A stretch of 64,000 bases of DNA from Dryococelus australis (GCA_029891345.1 CM057009.1:309879666-309943665), one strand, 5' to 3'; counted from the first letter of the stretch, positions 1 to 11,729 are shown. Made by a program: numbers and translations. The notes: generated by a model from the letters alone, not told the origin.

Positions 1-1949
1 GACACTGATTCACGATAATTACTGTTGTCATTTAAGCATGTAATATTTAGTAAAAATTAGTTATTATTTCCGACTGTTTCTAATGAGATATAACCTTTGC
101 ATATGTTGAAAAAAATTAACTTATTTGTTCTTAGTACACTTACCTTTCTGCCGCTTCTGATAATAATTTAAGTGTACAAACATTGCTGACCGAATAATGT
201 TTTCAGAATTCAAGACTGATCCTGCCATGCTTGTTAATTGATATTTTACAGTAAGGCGAATTATAATTTTTCCATTCGGTAATTTTCACCCACTTATTTT
301 ATTTCCAGAATTATGTTTTCCTGCGGTATTTATTTTACCTATATTATAGTGTTCTATAATATACTGTCTTTCAGTCGGAATGTGGTTCGGATCTTTTCAC
401 AATCAAAAAGTAACGCCGCCTTTTCCTTTTCTACAAATATCTTGACTAAACCAAAGCCAAAACATTTTTCACTGCTGGATGTTAGACTGTTGCGAGTTGC
501 TGGCGATTACTTTTCACTAAAACTACTGCTTCGCTAGTTAACGCATCAGCTCCTAAAATGTGATTCTGCAGCTAACTTTATGTCTCAAATGTTTATGTGT
601 GCGACGTGTAGCTCTGCGATGGTTATTGACATCTGCTGTCTGCGCCGAGAGCGTAACAGTAGCGGGCAAACACAATCGTAATATGCGGTTATAGTCCATT
701 CACGACTGGAAGAAACTTTTGAAAACGAACCTTTGAAATAACACCCCACGCGTAACATGTCAACTATTTTGCCAGTAACTTGTATTCCACAAATATGTAA
801 CACTGTGATATACTTTTAAGTACTGTATTCGTGAATAAATTAAACTGTAACTTAGTATCTTCTATAACTTGTAATATTTATTTCGTATTGAATATGAATT
901 AAAAACAGTGAGACCAGCGACGTGTTGGCAACGGTCGGTTAGAAATAGTTCACATTAAAAATATTATTTTAACATTGTTTTTTTGTATGCTATTTGTAAA
1001 TTGAACGTTGCCTATTAAAATATTTAAATAGCCAGGTAGCCCCGATGACAACATATTTAATTTTTACAGTTTAAATTAACAGTGAAAAATATCGTGCGTA
1101 AGCAAGTTACGATGTTGTGGTAAATCTGTGTTTCCATGGCAGTAATAAATATACTGTTACGTGTGTTTCATTAATCGCTGCGTGTGAAATGGCGTGACGC
1201 TGATGCGTGGTGGTCGTTACTCTGGCCCTGTGTGTGTGCGTGATTTCAAATATTTGATGTGCACTGGTTATACGTTTTAACTGTGAACTGTTTTTATAAC
1301 GAAATTATCTATTTACCACCACGTCGGTTTATTTATCACAACTTTGTACCGTTGCCCTAGATGTTTGAAACACAGTCGTGTAACGTAATTTGCCACAATC
1401 CCAACAATATACTAAGCCCAGCCTGATAAATTTCAATAAACCTAATAAACAGTAAGTAGCAATACATAGAAATATGGGCGGAATAAAAGTTACGGTGGAC
1501 TTATTTGTGTGAATGTCCACAGCTATATTTTAAGTTTGTATGGCAAAAAATAAGTGACACGAGTTGCATGCTTGAAATGAATGTGTCTTTTTCGTTGACT
1601 GGTTGTTTCGTCGTTTTAATATTTATTCCAACTGAGGCCGTCCTTTTAAAGAAATGACCAACACATATCAATAAGAAGAGTTAAATACTACACTTCTTTA
1701 CCCCGCAGTTAAACACAGTCGCGGCAAAATATTAACATGCATTACGTGTAATGTGCTATGTCGTGGAAAACAAATATGTTAATGTAAAATAACCGTAAGA
1801 ACTATCATCAATTCAGGCATTTTAAAACGTCATGAAGCTGACCTAAATTATGGTATAGGCCTATACACTTAATATTCGTACGGAATGGTTTTTGGAATAT
1901 GACAGATTCCTTTGAAAAGCTGCAAACAGTAAATAATGCATTAGACAGG
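1..1949. other. AT-rich stretch without recognised gene
   Basis: Only short reading frames occur here, none with a domain I recognise or a base composition different from its surroundings. Plausible acceptor-like motifs (pyrimidine tract then AG) lie near 309 and 374 and an AATAAA at 834-839, but they do not frame a convincing exon. Confidence 0.5.
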
Positions 1950-1957
1950 TATAAAAG
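1950..1957 (+). promoter_or_regulatory. TATA-box-like motif
   Basis: TATAAAAG lies 212 bases upstream of the ATG of the candidate secreted-peptide gene at 2,169. In AT-rich DNA such a motif also arises by chance, so its role rests on the downstream ORF and poly(A) signal being real. Confidence 0.3.
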
Positions 1958-2168
1958 CAGAAGTCACATTTCAATGTTTATGTTTAGGTGTAACGAAAGT
2001 ATACGAACACATGCGCACACAAACACACAATGGAATGTAAACATTGATTTTGACAGATGCTACATGGCAGTCACATGGCAATGTTTGTTAATATTTGGCG
2101 GAAGGATACGAAATTGGCCTGCAAGTAGATATTTAGCAGGGCTCCAAGAAAGTCTCTTCCAGTCGGGA

Positions 2169-2495
2169 ATGGACTATAGTCACTGGTTGTTGCTTTTTCT
2201 TCTCCTTGCTGCAAGTTCCTGGCTCACGGCTGATGCGTACGGAGCTTGTTTCAGACCGCACCGTATGCAGATCGGTGAGGAGTCTTCGCTACTTCGTGAG
2301 CCACGAGGGCTTGGGTTGCCGAGCCAGTGGCAGCCAGGCTATTGCCAGCTCTCTCCTCACAGGCCTTGCCGCCATTTCGATCGTGTTGTGCAGAAGATGG
2401 TTCGAGAGCAGTACTTGAAGTGCTCTCGCCTTTTGGCTCCTTCTCAGCGCAGCGCCACAAATAACAATAAGGTCCTTAAAACAGCAGTTCCATAG
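2169..2495 (+). CDS. candidate secreted cysteine-containing peptide, unidentified
   Basis: The 108-codon frame starts with a textbook signal peptide: a short polar start, a hydrophobic core at residues 6-15 (WLLLFLLLAA) and a small-residue cleavage region near 21-25. The predicted mature part has four cysteines (27, 59, 67, 85) and many basic residues, as in small secreted peptides, but I recognise no family and see no dibasic-flanked amidated peptide. The coding stretch is clearly richer in G and C than its flanks. A TATA-like motif lies upstream and an AATAAA downstream. The same frame is open back to an ATG at 1,899, but that would precede the TATA box and bury the signal peptide, so the ATG at 2,169 is preferred. 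GTGAGG near 2,275 could be a splice donor, which would make this only a first exon. Confidence 0.4.
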   Translation: MDYSHWLLLFLLLAASSWLTADAYGACFRPHRMQIGEESSLLREPRGLGLPSQWQPGYCQLSPHRPCRHFDRVVQKMVREQYLKCSRLLAPSQRSATNNNKVLKTAVP

Positions 2496-2628
2496 GTTAG
2501 GCCTCTAACTGTAACGAAACTGTAAATGATCACGTGAATAGAGAAACGAAAGAGTTTGGAATTGTAAATAGTAACTCCTTTTAGATGAGTATATATGGCA
2601 GCGCAGGTGAATCGTTTTAAAAGATTGT

Positions 2629-2634
2629 AATAAA
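2629..2634 (+). terminator. poly(A) signal AATAAA
   Basis: Canonical AATAAA 134 bases after the stop codon at 2,493-2,495, in the position expected for the 3' end of the candidate secreted-peptide transcript. Confidence 0.3.
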
Positions 2635-2699
2635 ATGTTAGAAAGTAGTTTCATTGTAGTTTTTTATGCATTAAAAATGCAAATGACGAGATAATTAAA

Positions 2700-5104
2700 A
2701 TATTTAAATGTAGGGTTTTGCTTGATTTTTATATGACAATGTTGGAATGTGCATGTAGCATATGATTTAATTACCGTACTTCTATGTAAGATAGAATTAT
2801 ATATTTTTTTATAATTTAAGTATCACGAGATATATGTAGTTACTTATCAAATTTAACAGAGAGGCGAATTTACGCATATACCTGATACGAAATAAAAATA
2901 TTTGTTTTTCCAGCATTTTATAATTATTTTCCCACTTAATTGTAAGAGATAACATTTAGTATCTTATAATAATTCTCTTTCTTTCCCAATAGCGAACAAA
3001 CTTATTTTTTGGAAGTTTTAGATTGAGAGTGAGTAAATTTTGTGTATAAAACTATGTTATAATAATATAATATGTAGTGTATGTAAGTATCAATTTTGTA
3101 AAAATTATGTATTTGGTTTTGCAATTAACGAAATAAAATACTGATTCTTTTAGTCCACAAAGTTTCATTTAAATAGGTAGTTTAATAAGCACTATTAATA
3201 TGGAATGTAGCCGAACAAAAAATACTAAAATTCGTCGTAATCGTATTGGTAACAAATTTGAATTTACCAAGTTTGAGGCACAACAAAGTTTCATTACTCA
3301 GAACACTTTAGGCCTAAGCATATCACGGTTTTATTCTTTGGATAAAAAATTGTCCCTGCTACTTAATCAGCCTACAATATAGGTAGCCTACGCCATAACC
3401 ACGATTATCAGAAGAGATTCGCCTTTTAACCAAGCTAATTATAGATTTACATAAAAAATCTTTGAACTGGTGTCGAAAATAACTATAATGTTGTGAGTAA
3501 ATTTTTTTAAAATTATTATTTACTTCAAGGTTTCTCAAAAATCGTTGATACGGCCTGGATATAACTGCTGCTAAGCATGTATTTTGATATTATTAGATAA
3601 AACCGAAATGTCTGTTACAACAAAGTATTCATTTGTATAGCCTAAATGGAGCACAGTGTTAAATATAAAAATATTTAATATAACTTGTTATTTTTTCAGT
3701 TTATCACTTTAGGATGTCGTTCTTGTATTTTCAGCAAAACATCCTGAGATTTGGTGAGATCTCATATGACATCCAAAACCAAATACTTTATATATGAATA
3801 ACATAGTACAAAGTAAAGTACAGAACAATTGCATTGCTATGTTAGCTCCTGTTGAAAATAGGGCACAAAAGGTAATATCACATATTGTATTTTAAATCAT
3901 ACTGGTATATGTAGTTAAAAAATTTAACATTGTAGAAAGTCCTGATAGTAAAAAAGTCGACGTTCTCAAATTGTGTACTCGCAAAATAACTATATATCAA
4001 AAATCCATGAATTCTTAATTTAAAACATCTACCATTCAAATAACTTGAACAGTTTCAAGAGCATAAAAATATTTTCGAGATACCGCAGCCATGGCTGTGC
4101 GACATATCTACTATGCATGTCACAACATATGCAAGTTTACATTTTAAAACAATTATCAATTGACTTTTACCGAAAAATCACAAAACCCTTTTATTCTGGT
4201 GCTTCTTTTGTTTCTCTTTAGTTTATTTCATTTCATTAGGCCTATGAATTATATCCAAAAAATTAGTGTTCAATACACTTTTAAAAAGCTATGACCATTA
4301 ATAAGAAAGCTTCAAAGCGTAAGTGTCTGTGGCCGTCAAACCAAATGTGTGCATAGGGTGATACAATAGAGTGAAGGTGCTGTGGCATGTGCATTTACAA
4401 GGCACGTAAAAATATGAACAGAAATACTGAGCTAAACCTGTATATTTCACAAACGAAGCACTGAAGAAAAGCACTGAAAACACACCACCAATAATGGACT
4501 AAAAATGTGCAGATAATAAACACCTCAGAAACATTAAATTACGCACTAAGCAATGCTGCAATATGAGGCAGTCTAACCATCGAGTAAAGATATATCTAGA
4601 GTTCACTTCCCCAGGTTAAATTTTCTGACCACTCCACCAGGTAAGACTCTGTAGTTCGTAGGTTGACCACCACGTATCGCTAGTCCATTTTCGTGGCCGG
4701 TGCATAGGGAAAGTTGGCAGCAATGCCACTGTGACATCTACCCTCTCTCTCACGCATACTCCATCTCTGTCACTCCCAGTCCCAACTCCGCAACAGTAGA
4801 ACGTGTTCTGAATGTCTGCTATACCGACAAGCTGGGACAGACAAGATGGCTGACACCCGAGTAGCTAACTCAATCCATATATGTCCATTTACGAAAAGAT
4901 TACAATTTCTGTAAAACTTATGTATCTACAAAATGAAACATGATGTACGCATAAGTGATGGGAAACGTTGCATATTTCTCACATGGTCATAATAAAACAA
5001 TAAACATAACTTTATAAAAAACGATAACTGTGGATTTATGTTCTATATACACATTGTCACGTTTATATTTCGTAAGCTGTCGGTGTAGGTCAGTAGGAAG
5101 CACT
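2700..5104. other. AT-rich stretch without recognised gene
   Basis: Frames of about 60 codons at 3,200-3,382 and 4,298-4,483 show no domain or coding signature. A more GC-rich patch at about 4,620-4,860 has repeat-like character but no match elsewhere in the window. Confidence 0.5.
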
Positions 5105-5175
5105 GGCCCCGTAGCTCAGGGGTAGAATGGCCGACCTGTAGTTGAGGGGTCGTGGGTTCGATCACTGGCACCTCT
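5105..5175 (+). repeat. tRNA-like SINE head (Pol III A and B boxes)
   Basis: An A-box-like TAGCTCAGGGG (5,112-5,122) and a B-box-like GGTTCGATC (5,155-5,163) sit at tRNA spacing after a GGCCCCG start. The T-arm stem is badly paired and no matching 3' acceptor strand is seen, so this looks like a tRNA-derived SINE head or tRNA pseudogene rather than a working tRNA. The body probably continues into the repeat at 5,326. Confidence 0.5.
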
Positions 5176-5325
5176 ACTGCAGTTTTTCAGCTCGCTTGTC
5201 ACACTGGGGATTTGCCAGCAAGTCGGTCTAACTTGAGATTCATCAAATTCAACTCGTCAAACAACAATGGCGTAATATATGTAGGTTAGTGCATGGGTCT
5301 GCACCACTTAATTTTAGGATCTAGA

Positions 5326-5477
5326 GTTTAAATTTCCGTCGGGTAACAAATTTTGTTGTGGGATACAGCATTACTGTTTGTATCATATTTTGCTGTTAGA
5401 AAATATTTATTTCCAGAATCCCTTTGTCTAAAAGTAATAATATGTAAGTAACAGCACAGTACAATCGACGAGCTGTG
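5326..5477 (+). repeat. 152-bp direct repeat, copy 1
   Basis: Nearly identical to 5,941-6,092: both run from a TTAAATTTCC(G/A)TCGGGTAAC start to a shared CGACGAGCTGTG end. It lies downstream of the tRNA-like head, so it may be the SINE tail or a terminal repeat of a short element. Confidence 0.7.
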
Positions 5478-5940
5478 GTGGTTTGCTAATCAAACTGATT
5501 GGTTTCTAAACTACATAATTTTGGCTGTCACACATGAAAGCATTGTAACAGTTCTGTCTCTCTTTTGGCCTTATAACCGTATAAGCTTGTTTAATTATGG
5601 AGAGCATAATATTATTTTGCTCATTAAAGTTACACATTTAAGTAAGGGGACTGCGGGTGATATCGTAAAATATCACACCACCGAAATGAAAACAAAATAT
5701 TCCAAATGAAATTCAAAAACATAATGACAAGATTTAGTTTATTTTAATTCAAGAAATGTATGATCTCCTTGAACATGAAGAATGTTTATAGCATTTTGTG
5801 GTTCCATGAGCCCATTGATTATAAATAATTTTGTAACTATAAATGTGTAATAATACAGTTTTTGTATTTTGTCCGAAAATATAAATATGAAATCACTCCC
5901 CCCCTCCCCCCTTCGTAAGTACATTCCTGGCTGCGCCTCT

Positions 5941-6092
5941 GGTTAAATTTCCATCGGGTAACAAATTTTTTTATGGGATACAGCATTACTGTTTGTAACA
6001 TATTTTGCTGTTAGAAAATATTTATTTCCAGAATCCCTTTGTCTAAAAGTAATAATATGCAAGTAACAGCACAGTACAATCGACGAGCTGTG
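5941..6092 (+). repeat. 152-bp direct repeat, copy 2
   Basis: Second copy of the repeat at 5,326-5,477, same orientation, separated by about 460 bases. The interval has no recognised gene and ends with a C-rich tract (about 5,898-5,912). Confidence 0.7.
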
Positions 6093-6639
6093 CTAATGTT
6101 TTAATGAATGGCTTAAATGCCCGTCGTATATACATGTGAATACAATACCTTGTTTTCCATACATAAGAAGTGCCGTTACTCATATCATTTTACATATATT
6201 AATAATACTCGTATTTAAAAACCTAAACCAATGCTGTCTTCGGGGGAAAGGAAACAATCGTCGTTCTTTATGGATATATCACAAAGCGCCTACATATAAC
6301 ATTTTGTTGCATTTGTACCCCTGTTCCCCTGCGAGTTGTTTTGCCTGACATTTACAAAAGTTTAGGTAGTGTGTGGGTACGAACGGATGTGTCCTTTCTT
6401 CTCTTCTGCTCAATAAACTTGTATGTCTTCCTGTTGTGCCCATGAGTATAACAGAAAGTAGCAGAAATTGGTTATTGTGTAAGGCTGGCTTAAACTACTC
6501 ACGCCTCTCGCAGAATATAAGCACCAGAAACTTCTTAAAGCCTTTTCAAATATCGGAAGAAAAACAGTTTCGATAATATGCTACACTAGTAGAGAGATTT
6601 GGTTGGTTCTGGCACAGGTTTCAAGGTAGGGCTCGGGGA
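6093..6639. other. no gene recognised
   Basis: Two frames of about 70 codons occur but show no domain. The stretch leads into the CCATCTTGGATT-type repeat field. Confidence 0.4.
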
Positions 6640-7330
6640 TCTGGCCGCCGCAATCTTGGATTAAGCCATTTATGGCCGTAATCTTGGATTACGACATTTA
6701 CGGCAGCCATATTGGATTATGCCATTTCCGGCCGCCAACTTGGATTCCCGAACTTCCAACTCCAGTCATTCTGGTCATGTGACCGCCATGTTGGTTTCCG
6801 CCATATTTGTAGCCAGTATGTATCCATCTTGTTTTTTCACTTCATGCTCTATCCTTATGTGTTCATTTTAGTGCTTTTACATTCCAAAGGTTTTCTCCGA
6901 GTGCTCACATGTTTTTCTTCTTACATTATTTAACTTTCTCTCTACTTCTTTCCTCTCCTTCTTTCCTCTCCTTCTTTCCTCTCATCCTTACTCCCTCTTT
7001 CTTTCCTTTCTCTCCAGTTCGCTCGATTAGTCACTTCGCTCCACTGATTACTCACCTTTGTTCGATTAGTAACTCCACCGCCATATTGGATTGGATCATT
7101 TCTGAGATCCATCTTGTTTCCGGTAGCCATCTTGGACGGCATCATATTCGGTGGCCATCTTGTCTCCCAATTACTAAAATTTATTCGATTAGTCATATTT
7201 GCTCCACCACCATCTTGTTTCCCAATTACTCACAGTCACACAACCTCCCACCATCTTAAAAATTAAAATTTACCACCAAAAATATTCCAGCGACACCATA
7301 TTGGATTTAGCATCCGACATTTATTCCACT
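6640..7330. repeat. degenerate short repeats (GCC-GCCATCTTGGATT type)
   Basis: Variants of GCCATCTTGGATT / GCCATATTGGATT recur many times at irregular spacing, for example near 6,648, 6,678, 6,708, 6,734, 6,788, 7,081, 7,125 and 7,154, interrupted by a TTTCCTCTCCTTC-rich tract at 6,950-7,015. No coding potential is evident. Confidence 0.55.
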
Positions 7331-7894
7331 AGCCAACTTTCGGACTTATTACCCCTTGTAGTATTTTTTTCTGCTCTACCTCTCTCGCCTGACATCACAA
7401 ATTCTTCAGCGGCAGACATTGCAGGTTCAGATAGGTAGTCATTGTCCAGACTTACTGTCGTCACTACTACATGACTTCACAAACCCATACATGATTATCA
7501 CTGTGCACATTGCACATTCGGACAGGTCATCACAATCCAGACTTACTGTCGCCACTAGCCTATCGCGACTTGCATGTCACCCCAAAATAGTAAGGTCTTT
7601 ATGGTACAGGCCCTGAGTTTCAGTCATTATTGTTCAAAAAATATTTATAAGTAACCAGGATGTTTATAAGGTTTTTTTTTTTTTAATCTTTAAAGTTCGT
7701 AAATGTGTTCTTAATGTGTATTGAAAGTTTTTAATATCAGCCAAAGTTCTTCTAAAGTGTATCGAAAGTTTTTAGTAGCAACTTTATCTTCTTAAAAACA
7801 CGAACTCAATTTAAAAAGCACCAGAGTAAATTACTTTAAAACCAAAATTCTTCAAACAATATATTCTAAAATATTCTAAAACCAAAAATCATGA

Positions 7895-7896
<2 letters not shown>

Positions 7897-7939
<43 letters not shown>
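7897..7939. repeat. (AT)n microsatellite
   Basis: Uninterrupted AT dinucleotides. They create the tyrosine-isoleucine run at the end of the minus-strand frame crossing them, which is not real protein. Confidence 0.95.
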
Positions 7940-7942
<3 letters not shown>

Positions 7943-7959
7943 TGATCGGCTCATGAACA

Positions 7960-8610
7960 TCATAGGATATACAACTACCTAGTAAAACACACAGTATAAG
8001 GAACAAAAAAAATTTTTTTGTGTGTAAATTACAAAGACATGTCTTTTGCTGTGGTTTATATCCACTGCATATAATATTATTAGCAAAACAACATAACTCC
8101 CACAACATGTGTATTTTATGTCCATTTTGTATCATTAATGTAGCAAGGGCCTCGTGCAGCCCACACAGCTCCTGTATAATACCATCCATCATAGTAGCTT
8201 GCTCTTCCCTCACATGTATTATGTGGCATATTTCCGGGTTGCATGGACAGTTGGCAGGAATTTTTGGTGTCGAAAGACATGGTGATTCCCACGTACTGCA
8301 TGCAGCATTGTTGCTCGATGGTGGTGTCAATGATGCCGAATCTCCAGTGGGTACGTCTATGGGTGTATGTAGTCGATCCGAAGGCTTAAGTGAGATTCGA
8401 GGCAATGGTTCAAACATTGAATGTGATGTCACTGGTGATCTGGTGCGACCTTGCTTCTGCATGAACCACTTGGCATAAGAACTGAGTCAGCTCTATATCA
8501 AAAACCTCGTCCAGAGACAACTTGCTATGATGACGACGAACACAAAAATAATGATGTGAAAAACTGCCCCAACTATCTTGACCCTCACCCTCAGCACAAA
8601 GGTCAAACAT
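7960..8610 (-). pseudogene. possible BESS-like and proline-rich protein remnant
   Basis: Two overlapping minus-strand frames (8,410-8,610 and about 7,960-8,462) follow the Polinton-type integrase on the same strand. The first has a segment (SFSHHYFCVRRHHSKLSLDE and the following residues) whose hydrophobic and basic pattern resembles a BESS motif of MADF-BESS proteins. The second has a Ser/Pro/Thr-rich part and then a helix-forming segment. This arrangement is common in transposon accessory proteins with a MADF or Myb-like DNA-binding domain, but the match is weak. The plus-strand frame at 8,020-8,478 is probably its antisense shadow. Confidence 0.25.
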
Positions 8611-8639
8611 AGAGGTAACAAATTTACTTGTCCCTAATG

Positions 8640-9412
8640 TCTTTTATATCCACCCAGCTGTCTTTGGATTTTCGTAGCCCCAATTATCTTGCCAGTATTT
8701 TTCCTTTCTTGCGATGTAAGAACTTCTCAACAAAATTTGTATCAGGAAATTTCGTAATCTTTATTTCTTCCGAGTAGAAGACTCCACATATAAGCACATA
8801 TCCATATATTTCAAATAATGTGTACAATGATAGTAATGTTGTATGTGCACGATACGAAATAGCTCTGTAGACCAGTGCCCTGCATATTTTTTGGTAAATA
8901 CCCCTTTTTTTGTCTGCTTATGTGCACGACATCGTCAATTTTAGTTTTTGGTTTGCGAGGATCCAGTTTTTTCTTTATACGCTGTTTTTAGCAGTGAGTT
9001 GTCATTCACATTCTATGGTCTCATGCCTATCGTTTGATGAATAGAGGAATTATAGTCAGCCACCAGTTTAGGTAGGATACTTATCCAGTTGTACGCACCC
9101 TGAGAAGTAAATTTTTCCACATTTTTTATTTTCAAAGTACAATTAAATAATTCTGCAACACTCACTTTCATATCACCTCCATATGTAGAGTAATAATTGA
9201 TCTTATATTTAGACATCAATGACTTAAATGTAGGACTAAAAAATTCATTACACTGGCCAGTATGCAGGTGCTTGGGTACTCGGCCCTCACGCAATATACT
9301 CTCCATAGCACAGGACACATCGCGACTAGTCTTTGATATAACAGCTCTCGCTCCTCTATACTTTGAATATACATCTATACACTAAGCATATATTTATACC
9401 CATTAATTACAT
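8640..9412 (-). pseudogene. Polinton/Maverick-type integrase, frameshifted
   Basis: Polinton integrases are DDE recombinases that insert the element into host DNA. Reading down the minus strand, segments seen are GYKYMLSV (end of the frame at 9,375), then after a frameshift IDVYSKY with the first catalytic Asp, then the 101-codon frame 9,013-9,318 with the core block around YYSTYGGDMKVSVAELFN, where the catalytic Glu is kept. The second Asp region reads HTGQCNEF, so that Asp is lost. Beyond 9,013 a shifted frame shows a PRKPKTKIDDVVHIS-like SH3-type segment, then GHWSTELFRIVHIQ, and at about 8,775-8,640 a chromodomain-like stretch ending YENPKTAGWI. Order and spacing fit the Polinton rather than the Gypsy type. 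It sits directly downstream of the E1 RNase H. An alternative is the related Ginger type. Confidence 0.75.
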
Positions 9413-9649
9413 GGGCATACGAAGCCAGTATAACCCAAGTAATACCAGGCCACCCAACACTCCATCTCCTATAACAAAAGAGAACATTCAATTCAACTGC
9501 TCCATCCAATACATCAAGCACAATATTCATCATAACTCGAGCAACTATATAGCTGAGGCCAGTCCATAACCTAACACCCATTCTAACTGTTCTACCAACC
9601 AACACTGTGGCCTGGGACGACTCTGCCTCTACTACCTCAAAATCCTCGG

Positions 9650-11030
9650 AATCGAACATCCTGGAGAGTGTGTCGGCTACCTGATTTTCGAAGCCCCTGA
9701 CGTGATGCACTTTAAATCTGAAACGAAATAATCTCAAGACCCATCTCCCAGCTTTCCAAGCTGCTGAGGATGGTTTAACGACCAACTCAGCGCCTAGTTG
9801 TCGGTGTATGGATCGCATTCTTCGTGCTTTACGTAGGGCGCAAACTTCTCGAGACCGAAGATATATGCGAGAGCCTCCTTCCCATAGATGCCAAGTTTTC
9901 TTTCATTTTCGGTTAAGAGACAGCTGGCAAAGGCGACGGGTGCCAAAGTAGAACCTACAATCTGACTCAAAACCACCCCGAGTGCGATAGAGGAACTCTT
10001 GACCTGAACAACAAACCATTTACTGAAATCAGGTATATAGAAGACTGCAGAAGATTTTAAACAATACTTAAATTTCCGAAAGACTGGCTCCTGTTCCACA
10101 CACCATTCATCGGCCACTCCCTTCTGCTTCAAAGCGTTCAAAGGCACCGCTATTTCTGAGAAGTGCGGGATAAAACGAGAGTATAACCCGAATATTCCCA
10201 GGAATTTTTTAACTCCCTTCAAAGTCTTAGGCTGTGGAAAGTTTACAATCGGGGCAGTGCGGTCTGGATCCATTAACAGTCTACCTTCACTAAGCACGTT
10301 TCCTAAGAATTTAACTCGGTTAGAACCCAGAGTGACCTTGGCAGGATTGACAGTCAAGCCGACCTCTCTCATACTATTCAAGACCAATCGCAAATGCTCT
10401 AAATGTGATTCCTGATCATTTATGTAAATAATAATATCATCAACGTAATTAAATACAAATTTGTACTTGAATTCGGGCAGAAAAAAATCCAAAACTCTAG
10501 ACAACACCTGGCCACCAAAGTTCGAGCCCATGGGGATTTTCATGAACTCGAACTGGCTCCAGGGTGTACCGAATGCTGTATATTTGCGGCAGGAGGGATC
10601 TAGCAGACATTGGTGGAAGCTATTATTAATATCTAGTACTGAAAATATTTTCGCTTTCCCCAAATGCTGCAATGCGCAATCAATGGTCGGGAGAGGGAAC
10701 GGATCCTTGTGTATAATTTTATTTACTTACTAGCGAGTGATTAACCACCAGCCGGTAATTATCGCTGTCTCAATTTCGGATTAGAAAACCAGGTGAGCAA
10801 TAGTCCGAGGTGGATGAAACTATAATACCAGCAGCTAACAATTTGTCGATGATTTCTCAGAATGCTTTCAGTTTAGGCGGAGGACAGCGAAAATGGCGAT
10901 CTCGCGAAGGAATATCATCTGTGAGTGAAAATCGGTACGGCAACATGTCGCACTTACTGATATGGGGCGAGATAACGTCGCTAATTCCACTTTCAATTTC
11001 TGAAATTCATTCTGAAAATTTCTTTTCACC
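9650..11030 (-). pseudogene. E1 reverse transcriptase and RNase H
   Basis: The 292-codon frame 9,794-10,672 carries the RT fingers/palm: GKAKIFSVLDINNSFHQ, a GTPWSQFEFMKIPMG block, the catalytic FNYVDDIIIY (YVDD intact), FLGNVLSEG, and the thumb/connection FLGIFGLYSRFIPHFS. RNase H follows, but its first acidic residue is lost (VQVKSSSIALG where this family normally has a TDAS-like motif). The final piece is in the next frame (9,818 down) and ends ENQVADTLSRMF, the usual end of Gypsy RNase H. Upstream RT N-terminal sequence (about 11,030-10,672) is broken by stops. Confidence 0.85.
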
Positions 11031-11123
11031 TGATTATCCTCCGAATAAAAAAATCATAGCTGGGTTTTCGCTCGTGTCCATGGCTACCCTGATATTCGGG
11101 GCAAAACCAAACGTCATAAAGCC

Positions 11124-11640
11124 TTAATCTAAATTTATGGTATCCCTAGAGTGACCTAGAAATTCGAAGCCTAAAATCACATCATAAGAGAGACTCGGGA
11201 CCACAGTAAATAAATAATTCCAGGAAAATATTCCTATTTTAAAGTGCAGTATCGCCGCACTGTTAAATTGAATAACCTCCCCACTGGCTATAAACAATCT
11301 TTTTTTCGAGTCAAATACATGAGTGTTAGGAACCACCTTAAAATTTTGAATACTGAATAAAAGGGTTGGCTGATCACACATACAGTAGCACCTGTATCAT
11401 CGATAGCAGAATAATTCACATTGACTTTAGTAATCTGCACTAAGCTGTTATTTACTTTAAGTGCGTGTTTTACTCGAACATGACCAGAAGTCCCACACTT
11501 CCCGCTGGTCAAGCATTGTTTCCCGGTGAGGTACAAGATGGGCGCAAGTTTCTTTGCTCTCCACAATGAAAACACTGTCTCTCTTTAAATGGGCGACGCA
11601 GCGACATGCAGTCATTAATGCCGTGACCTCGCTCAAACAA
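11124..11640 (-). pseudogene. E1 Gag zinc knuckles and aspartic protease
   Basis: The protease part (frames 11,288-11,575 and 11,124-11,381) has the active site IDDTGATVCVIS with DTG intact and the second motif YDVILGFEFL, typical of retropepsins, split by a frameshift. Just upstream in another frame are two degenerate CCHC knuckles: one with only its GHGINDC half left, the next CFHCGEQRNLRPSC with Asn in place of the zinc-binding His. Confidence 0.75.
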
Positions 11641-11660
11641 TTAATGCAGCAGGAAAGAGG

Positions 11661-11729
11661 CCTGACAGCTGAAACACGAGGAGTCCTGACAGCTGAAACA
11701 CGAGGAGTCCTGACAGCTGAAACACGAGG
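11661..11729. repeat. 24-bp tandem repeat, nearly three copies
   Basis: Units begin at 11,661, 11,685 and 11,709, each starting CCTGACAGCTGAAACACGAG; the third lacks the last bases. The length is a multiple of three, so the array inserts eight residues per unit. It sits between the E1 gag and its zinc knuckles. Confidence 0.95.

Noticed and set aside
295..540. Acceptor-like sites before a 74-codon frame at 313-537
   Set aside because: No coding composition, no domain and no partner exon; AT-rich DNA often gives pyrimidine tracts followed by AG.
6942..7196. Lysine/arginine/glutamate-rich minus-strand frame
   Set aside because: Produced by TTTCCTCTCCTTC repeats and CCATCTTGGATT words; low-complexity artefact.
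8020..8478. 152-codon plus-strand frame
   Set aside because: Antisense to minus-strand frames that follow the integrase on the same strand; no domain.
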